Below are positions 56,612 through 64,000 of a DNA stretch of 64,000 nucleotides, one piece after another (within the stretch, counting starts at the first letter, position 1; every line of letters begins with the position of its first letter). Position numbers and translations under genes: made by a program. Origin of the DNA: Meloidogyne chitwoodi (Eukaryota; Nematoda; Chromadorea; Rhabditida; Meloidogynidae). Location of the stretch: the NCBI GenBank assembly GCA_015183035.1, contig JACZZP010000016.1:620001-684000 (forward strand), written 5' to 3'. Below the pieces are notes generated by a model, which saw nothing but the letters and a program-made list of their open reading frames with translations, did not search any database and was not told the DNA's origin.

Positions 56612-58630
56612 ATGGTAACTGAACAATATTTAAATATTTTAATTTCTATATTTGCTTCAATTTTATTTATTCCAATTTCAATAATTATTTTATTAATTAA
56701 TTTATTAAATATTTGTGTTTTAATTCATGGACATCGCTATTTTTGTACAAAATTTGTTTATATTTGTTCTAGACATTTATTAATAGCTGATTTAATATCG
56801 GGATTAACACAATTATTTGTAATTATTCCAATTGTTATTTTACCCTATCAAACTGCTAAAGGTTAGAATTTTTAAAATTAATTCTGTTGTTCCGTTAAGA
56901 GGACCTCTCATATTTTTAGTATTTTCTTAAGATTATTTAAGACAAGAATGTATAGAAAAATTAATTAATTATTTTATTTAATTATATTTCATTTTTAAAG
57001 ATTTTCTTCTATCACGATTTGTTGAAACATTTTTAACCTGTGAGACTTTATCTCATATGGCAACTTTTCCTTTTATATTTTTACAATCACTTGGACATAT
57101 CCATAATCAATTATTATTTTCACAAAATGAATTGGCTATTCATTCATTAAATAATTGGGGATCTATTATTTGTACTTGTTTTTGGCTTTGGTTAGCATGT
57201 AAAGAGATTAATTTATTTTTAAATATTATTTCTTGTTAAAAGTTTAAAAGTATTTTATTATATATTTAAAAAATAAGTATTAGAAAAGGAATTCTGCTAA
57301 TGGATTTTAATATTTACATTCTGGTGCAAAAGTGTAAGGCCAGCAGTAAGAGGATACTTTCCAAGCTTTATTTAATATTTAGAATTGTTTATTTATTTTA
57401 TTTTTTCTCAATATTATGGTATTTTTTGTAAGCTTTAAAATGAGTATATACTTTCACAAAAATATTCAAAATAAATAAAGTTATGCTTATAATAATAAAT
57501 GTATTCCTAGTTTTGAAGTGCAGGAATACATTTATTATTATAAGCATAACTTTATTTATTTTGAATATTTTTGTGAAAGTATATACTCATTTTAAAGCTT
57601 AAAAAAAATACTATAATATTCAGAAAATAAATAAAATAATAAACAATTTATATAAGAGTTAAAGATTGGAAAGTATGCTCTTACCATTGGCATAAAATAT
57701 ATTTTTATTATTATTTTTATTAAGACAACTTTTTTCAATAATTATTTTTAGTTTTACTTTTAATTTTTGGAGTAATTTTTCGATGTGTTCTAAGCTTTAA
57801 TATAATTAATTATTCATTTTATTATGTTTGTTATGATGAAAATAATAATGGAATTGGAGGAGATTATTTAATGAAAATATTTCTTGGATTTTTAATGTTA
57901 ATGTCAGTTGGGATTAATTTATTTGGAGCTGTCTTTTTCGAAAGAAAAATACAGTTTAGTTATTTAAAATAATTTTTAATTAAAAAAATCTTCTCGGGGC
58001 CTAGAGTAGAAGAACAAATATTTTTAAATTTATTAATTTTATTTTAGAAAATTATTTCCTGGAAATTCTCGTGAAAATGCCATTTCAACAACAACAGCAA
58101 ATATAAGAAGAACTTCAATAAGTGTTAGTATTATTCAAAAAGTTCAACTTCAACAACAATCTATTCAATCAAATCAAAGAAAAATGCTTTATGGAATGCT
58201 TAAATCTAAAGCTTTATTTGTTCAAGTTTAAATAAATATATTTTAAAATATATTTTTAAAACTTATTTAAAGGGATTTTATATGTCAGTATCTTTAATTG
58301 CTCGTTATACTGGTTTTTATTTAATTCCTTTATTTTGTTTATATTTATTTGGCAATGGGGTTCAATCAATTAATGAAAGAGCTACAATTAATATTTTTGG
58401 AAATATTTTAATTTTAGTAAGATAATTTTAAATAAATATTTTTTTATTTATTTTTAAGAGTAATTTAATTTAATAATTATTTTAAATAAAAAAAAATATT
58501 ATTTTTTAAGTTAAGCATTGGTTGTCATTCATTAATTTATTGGTTTTGGAATTACCGTATACGGTCTTTGACTGATGAAGTTTTAATTTTCTTTCGTTCT
58601 AGTATTCCTAATTTTGGTTTTTTTAAATAG
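56612..58630 (+). CDS. Seven-transmembrane receptor, nematode chemoreceptor-like (363 aa)
   Basis: Six exons: 56612-56861, 57001-57198, 57752-57953, 58048-58225, 58273-58416 and 58511-58630 (1092 nt, phases agree). Hydrophobic segments in order: ISIFASILFIPISIIILLIN (TM1), HLLIADLISGLTQLFVIIPI (TM2), the TM3 region around MATFPFIFLQSLGHIHNQLL, then WGSIICTCFWLWLA (TM4), IFLGFLMLMSVGINLFGAVF (TM5), YTGFYLIPLFCLYLFG (TM6) and IGCHSLIYWFW (TM7). A long Ser/Gln-rich third loop precedes TM6. The DRY motif is replaced by LGHIH. No subfamily is assigned with confidence. Intron 2 carries a long foldback element. It is tail-to-tail with the srsx-type gene, 93 bp apart. Confidence 0.8.
57330..57690. 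mobile_element. Long foldback element in receptor intron 2
   Basis: Near-perfect inverted arms of about 105 bp (57417-57521 and 57527-57632; core agttatgcttataataataa and its complement) extend more loosely outward to gtaagaggatactttccaag on the left and its counterpart on the right. The loop is only a few bases. It would form a hairpin in the pre-mRNA. No target-site duplication or coding capacity was identified. Confidence 0.8.
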
Positions 58631-58723
58631 TCATTAAATTGTTAAATAATTTAAAAAAAAATAATGAATTTAATTATAAAATAATAAATAATATTTAAAT
58701 TATAGTATATCAAATATTTATCT

Positions 58724-60872
58724 TTATCCATTGCTTTGAGTTGTTCCATTTGTTTTAATAATTGAGGATTTACATTTTTTAAAAAGTAATTTAATTTTTT
58801 TAAATTCGTTTTTATAAGCTTTGTTGAAATCAGAACTGAAAATATATTTTTAATAATAAAATTCTCTCAAATTCTCTCAATTTTTGATAATTTTATCTAT
58901 CACTTAATGCTCTCCAACACTTTAAATATTCTAATAAATATAAATATTATTCCCACTTTCTAAATTAACTTGGCTTTCTAAATCAATGGAAACTTTGTAG
59001 ATTTAATTTAAAAAAATATTTTATTGTTATTAAATACCTCAAAAGACACCTAAATTTAGGACATTTAAAAAAATATTTTTATTTAATGGTAAATTTAAAT
59101 TTAATTTTTATTAAAAAATAAATAAATTGCCTGCTCATATAAAGAATAGGACCATTTGATGATGCAGAAATATTTAAAATAATTCCAAAATATGTTCTTA
59201 AAAACCAAATATCAGTCTGAGAAAAACCAAGAAATGGCCACAAAAGAGCTAAAATCATAACAAAGAAATAACCTCCAATATTTACAAAAACTATTAGAGA
59301 AAGTGAACGAAATAATTTACGCATTTTTTCGTTTTGTAAATCTTTAAATAAAATAAATAAATTTAAATTAATTAATTAATTAATTAAGGTTGGGTTCAAC
59401 GAAGCGCAGGGTCAATGAACGCCAGCGACTATAACAAATGAACTCTTAGATAATTTAAAATGTTTATGGTACCATTGGATAGAGCAGAAAATTTTCTACA
59501 AAATAAAATAAAAACAAAATTTTTGGTTAAATATTTAAAAAGTTATAGTCAAAAAAAAGAATTTTATGAAAACTTGCGGTTTTTTTGACTTGGTAACTTT
59601 TTTAATATTTAAAAAATTATTATTTTTTGGTTATTTTTAGAACATATTCTGCTTTATCTAATGGTACCATAAACACCTAAAAGTACATAATCGTTCATTT
59701 GTTATAATTGCTGGCACTAAGATGGTTCAGCGCTAAGTTTATCCACATTCAAAATTAATTAAACCTCCTTTAATTTTTGCTAATATTCCAACAGCTAAAT
59801 GTGCTATAATAGCAATAAACATTAAAGGTAAAGTAATACTTCTCATATCAAATGAACTTGTTGGGGGAGTAAAGCCAATAAGTTCACCAACAAAATTAAC
59901 AAGTGGCCAATTTGGATAAGGTGAAATTATAGAATAATTTAAATAAACAATAAAAATGCCAAAAATAATGACAAATATTAAATGAATTGAAATATATAAA
60001 CGAAAATTGATATTATTATAACTATAAATTTAAAAATAAATTTGAATTAGCAATTTATTTATTTTTTTTTTAACTTTTAGTAAAATAGTAATACATATTT
60101 ATCTAATTTTTTAATTTTTTTTTTTAATTTTTTAATTTTTTTTAAATTTAATTTAATTTAAATATATTTACTTTATTGGAAAAGCAACAGCATAAACTCT
60201 ATCTAAACTTAATGATGCAAACATAAAAATAGAAGAATAAGAACCAAAAATAGCTTGAAATTGATATTTAAATACTAAAATAATTGGCATAAAATTAATT
60301 CCTCTAATTGTAAAAATTAAAAAAAATAAATGTCCAGATTGATGTAAAATTTCACAAAATGAATTAATAACAAGTAAAATACAAGTTTTGCTTTTTAATG
60401 CTGTATATTTACCCATAAAAATTAAAAAAAAATAAATATTTTATTTAAAAATATTTATTGTTTAAAAATAGGGTATTTTTGTTTAATATTTTTTTTTCGC
60501 ACAAAATAATAATAATTTTTATATTATATTTTAATTAAATTTATAATTTTTATTAATTTAATTATTTGAAGAAGTATTATAAATAAATATTTAATTATTA
60601 GGAGATGAGATAAGTGATAAATATTTATATTTCTTATTAAAAATAAATTAAATATTTAATTTACCAGTATTTCCAAGTAATAAAGCAAACACTTGAATTC
60701 ATTAAAATTCCAAAAATTGAAATTGTTCCCAAACAAAATGCAGGAAGAAAAAAAGCAAATTGAAAACCTTTAGAAGATTGGTATACCAAATAAATTTCCT
60801 AAAATATATTAAAATAAAATTAAAATAAATTTAACTAACAGGTAGATATAATGTTGTATTATTATTATTCAT
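58724..60872 (-). CDS. srsx-type seven-transmembrane receptor (329 aa)
   Basis: Six exons: 60872-60840, 60798-60665, 60414-60172, 60021-59765, 59341-59131 and 58835-58724 (990 nt). TM1 is [21 protein letters not shown]3 ends [16 protein letters not shown] (DRY-like box). TM6 is [22 protein letters not shown]7 ends with [10 protein letters not shown], then an amphipathic helix ([20 protein letters not shown]) with a palmitoylation-type Cys. Length and motifs fit the nematode srsx family of chemoreceptor-like GPCRs. Two odd introns are needed: intron 2 (60664-60415) must end in AT rather than AG to give the [10 protein letters not shown] loop, and intron 5 (59130-58836) starts with GC. An alternative start at the Met before GKYT (60416) would lose TM1. 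Confidence 0.8.
59395..59745. mobile_element. Foldback MITE in srsx receptor intron 4
   Basis: Imperfect inverted arms of about 100 bp: gactataacaaatgaac ... tttatggtaccattggatag ... agcagaaaat on the left and their complement (tctgctttatctaatggtac ... cgttcatttgttataattgc) on the right. The GC-richer outer ends (tcaacgaagcgcagggtc / gatggttcagcgctaag) are only partly complementary. No coding capacity. Confidence 0.7.
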
Positions 60873-62780
60873 TTAAATAAAATAATTAATTAATTAAATA
60901 TATTTATTTAAAAAAATCTAAAAAATAAAAAAAATTTTTGAATTAAATTTATATTTTTACAAATAATAAATTTTTAAATAAAAATTTAAATAAAGTGTTT
61001 GTTAATTTTTAACCTCCACATATTTTTATTTTTAAAAGCAAAATCTTTCAAGAAGTTTAGAATATAATATTTCCAAATATAGCTTTTATTAATTTAGAGC
61101 TTTGATATTTTATTTTTCAATTATTATTAAATTTAGTCATATTAAAATAAAATAACATTTTTTTTAAAATAATTTTATGCAAGTCTTTTCAATAATTTTA
61201 TGACATTAATTTTTTAAAATAATAACATTTAGGTATATTTTTTTCAAAAACAAAAAGGTATAATAAATAAAATGTCAGAAATAAAAAAACAAAAAACATC
61301 AACAAAAATCTTTTATTTTTAAAAATAATTTTATTTAATAAAAAGGGATATTCAGAAAAATAAATAAATTGAAAATTTAGGAATTTTTGTAAAAAAAAAG
61401 GTTTAGCTTATATTTATATTAAAAATTAATATAGTAGGTATTTTTAAACATTAAAATAAATTAAATTTATTATAATAAAGGGAAGTAAACATTTATTTTT
61501 AAAAAATTATTAAATTAAAAAAGAAAAAATATTTTTTTTAATATTTTATTTAATTATAATTTATTAAATTTAAAAAAATAATTTATTTTAGCTAATTGGA
61601 ATTTCTTCCGCTAGTAAAATTAAATTTAAAAAGGCAAAAATTATTATTAAATTAATTTAAGTTATAATTATTTAGTTTATATTTAATAAAAAATAACAAA
61701 TTTAGACAATAATTTTATTTAAATAATAATTTTAAAAATATTAATATAATTTTATGTTTCCGAATTTAAATTCTTTTTAAAAACTGTCCAATTTATTTTA
61801 TTCGACATATTTCAAAATTCCAATTTTTTCGGCTTTTTAAGATAATTATTTTAGAAAGACAAAATAAATACTCTTTAAGATTTAAAAAAAAAAATTAAAA
61901 AAAAAAAGTAAATTAATTTTATTCAAAAAAAACTAAATTGGCGCCAGACACATTTTTAACAAACAAAAAAAGAATATATTTGAACAACAATAAAATAATA
62001 ATAATTAATTTAAATGATCAAATCTCGTTGTTAATAAAGCAATTAAATTATTTTATAAATATGTGGTGATATTAATAAAAATTTAAATTTTATACAATTC
62101 AAATTTGAGAGAGTTATACAATAAAATTTAAAAAAAAAAATTCACCTATAGAAAATTGTGGAAATTAAAAAAAAAATTTTTTAATTTTTTAAAAGGTATC
62201 CTTTCTAACAAATAAAAAGATTTGATGATTAAAATAATCGAATAGAAAAAAATAAAAATATTTTTTTTTAATAATGAGGACATGTCGTTATACCAAATAA
62301 AAATAATTTTTTATTTTATTCTACGGAAAAAACCTTTTATTCTCTAATTTAGTAATAACGACAAATTAAAAGGTTATAGGTATTTAACCTTCCTCTATTA
62401 AAAAAAAGTATTTTTTAAAATTAATAAATATTTTATAAATTGGCAGAATCCTTTCCAGAAAAAGGGAAGAAATTAAATTGATTTTTAGTCCGTTTTTTTT
62501 TTAATTTTATAAAGAAAATTAAAAGGGATATTAATCATAAAAGTTCTTTTTCAAATTGTTTTATTTATTTAATTATCCAAATGCTAATGGAATAATTTGT
62601 TTTTTTTTAATTAATTAAAAAGGAAGGAAACAGCCACCACACCTTTACAATATTTATTAATAAAAAATAAATTAAATAATAATAATGAGATATGAAAATG
62701 ATACTGTGATTTTAAGAATATAATTTATATATATTTATTTCTTTTTTAAAACTATTACGTATTTTAAATATTTAAATTAA
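60873..62780. other. Intergenic, no gene seen
   Basis: 1.9 kb of extremely AT-rich sequence between two minus-strand genes. It contains the srsx promoter and the 3' flank of the phosphatase. No coding frame, terminal repeats or tandem array could be supported. Confidence 0.5.
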
Positions 62781-64000
62781 TTATCCAGCAGCTTCAGCAA
62801 GTTCAGCCAAAGGTTCAAGTACTGGAACAAAACGAGCACGATCAGACCCTCCCGATGATGAACGACGACGACGACTTGCTAAAAAACTTTCATCAGCCAT
62901 AGGTTTTAATTGATGAACAGAAGAGTCTTCTCCAATATATGTTGGTGAAAGAGGACGTTCAAGTTTATCAGGAATGACAGATTTGAGGTAAACCTAAAGA
63001 AATATATATTTATTTTTTTAATTTTAAAAAATGTTAAAATTAAATAAAATTTTTATTTATTTTTTAAGAATAAGAAGAAATAAAAATTAAAAAAAATACA
63101 ACTAACATCAGGAAGCAATTTGTCAGGCTGTGCTTCATCTCTAACAATACGTACAGAACCAACATTTCCTTTTATTAACTAAAAATAAATATTTTATTTT
63201 TATTTATTTAAAATTAATTAAACCTGTTCATAATGAATTAATTGTCTCCAAAATCCAATATTTGGCCTAACTAAAGGACGTTTTTCACACATTAAATGAT
63301 AAGCAGAACGTAATGATTTAGTGTGATATTTAAGCAAATAAGCAAGACAAATACTTGCTGAACGACTAACTCCTGCTACACAATGAACAAGAACTGCACC
63401 ACCATCTCTAATTATTGCATGCATCTGAAATTGAATTTATTATTTTGGAGAAAGTTTAATTTTAGAAATATTATTAGAGTACTCTTATGCTTTAAAACAA
63501 ACCTACTAAAGGTCGGAATTTTGAAAAAAAAAACTGAGACAAAGAATTTGAAATATCAAATGATCGACCGGGACATAGAAAACTGGAATTCTAATTCCTG
63601 ATTCATCTCGATATTTCCAAAAAAATTGTGAAAAGGGACGAGGACACCTTTTCAGTCTATACCTACCTACTCATTTGAGTCTCAAAAATATCTACCTATT
63701 TTAAAAGTATTTTATCTTTTTTTTTTTAAATTTTCTTTTTTTTCATTAAAAAAAGAAAATCATTTCTTAAAAACCGTAATAATCTCAAAAAACACAATAC
63801 TCTAATTACCATTTTCATTCATTTAATATATTAAAAAATATACCTGATCAACAACCATATCAAAATGTGCAAATAAATCTTCTTCAGGAGTGTCTTCAAC
63901 CCATAACTTCATTCTTGGCACTTGTCCCAAACATTTAAGGTTTGGCACTTCTCTAGTAGCATTAACAACTAATTGAATTCGAAAAGCACAAATATTAGCA
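62781..64000 (-). CDS. Dual-specificity phosphatase, C-terminal part (runs off the window)
   Basis: Four visible exons: 64000-63844 (open at the window edge), 63424-63224, 63178-63107 and 62993-62781. The catalytic signature is GAVLVHCVAGVSRSASICLAY (HCx5R, shown without its last residue: GAVLVHCVAGVSRSASICLA), preceded by the general-acid Asp region (MKLWVEDTPEEDL) and an early VVNAT.EVPNL block, then RPLVRPNIGFWRQLIHYE. These match atypical DUSPs (DUSP14/18/21 type), which dephosphorylate Tyr and Ser/Thr. The tail is species-specific with an Arg run (SRRRRRSSSGG) and an Ala/Glu-rich end. The N-terminus lies beyond 64000. The first visible intron (63843-63425) contains repeat-like sequence. 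Confidence 0.9.

Noticed and set aside
1..64000. CRISPR arrays, bacterial operons, ribosome binding sites or riboswitches
   Set aside because: The sequence is clearly eukaryotic (spliced genes, 7TM receptors, GPI signal); no regularly spaced palindromic repeats of CRISPR type were seen.

Overview
The window is a very AT-rich, intron-dense eukaryotic sequence. Most introns are 40-70 bp and have T-rich acceptors. It encodes a nematode srsx-type chemoreceptor, tandem MATH-BTB proteins, fast-diverging small secreted proteins and a plant-hormone-like peptide. Together these suggest a plant-parasitic nematode, most likely a root-knot nematode (Meloidogyne-like). That assignment is an inference from gene content; no species marker was compared. 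Exon models were built by hand from splice signals and reading-phase agreement, and almost all add up to whole codons.

Layout. 1-10.8 kb: a segmental duplication (about 20-2640 and 8060-10815). Each copy carries one small secreted-protein gene (minus strand) with a different set of short DNA transposons. Between the copies lies a NUDT9-type ADP-ribose pyrophosphatase with unusual extensions. 11.4-11.6 kb: a two-exon gene for a 37-residue secreted peptide ending in a CLE-like 12-mer. 11.8-17.6 kb (minus): exos-8/RRP43 and a GBF1-type Arf exchange factor that stops after the Sec7 domain. 17.9-20.1 kb (plus): rpl-38 and pofut-1. 20.3-25.3 kb (minus): a small unknown protein and two related-looking secreted proteins. 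26.8-29.6 kb (plus): a 422-residue secreted orphan. 30.3-32.1 kb (plus): a GT10 alpha-1,3-fucosyltransferase. 33.0-46.8 kb (plus): three tandem MATH-BTB genes, the first two separated by a 6.45 kb Merlin-like transposon full of nested repeats. 47.6-55.3 kb (minus): a ubiquitin-specific protease, a secreted double C-type lectin and a GPI-anchored Ly6-like protein. 56.6-60.9 kb: two tail-to-tail 7TM receptors. 62.8-64.0 kb (minus): the 3' part of a dual-specificity phosphatase that runs off the window.

Biology. The conserved core (exos-8, gbf-1, rpl-38, pofut-1, USP, DUSP) is interrupted by lineage-specific secreted genes of the kind parasitic nematodes use as effectors. Transposon activity is readable at base level: exact target-site duplications, nested insertions, and empty sites supplied by the duplicated segment. 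Points deserving a second look are the CLE-like peptide, the secreted gene pair whose mature protein differs more than its flanking DNA, the truncated GBF1 with an Asp in place of the catalytic Glu, introns that seem to end in AT rather than AG, and the probable gene conversion of the BTB half of the MATH-BTB genes.
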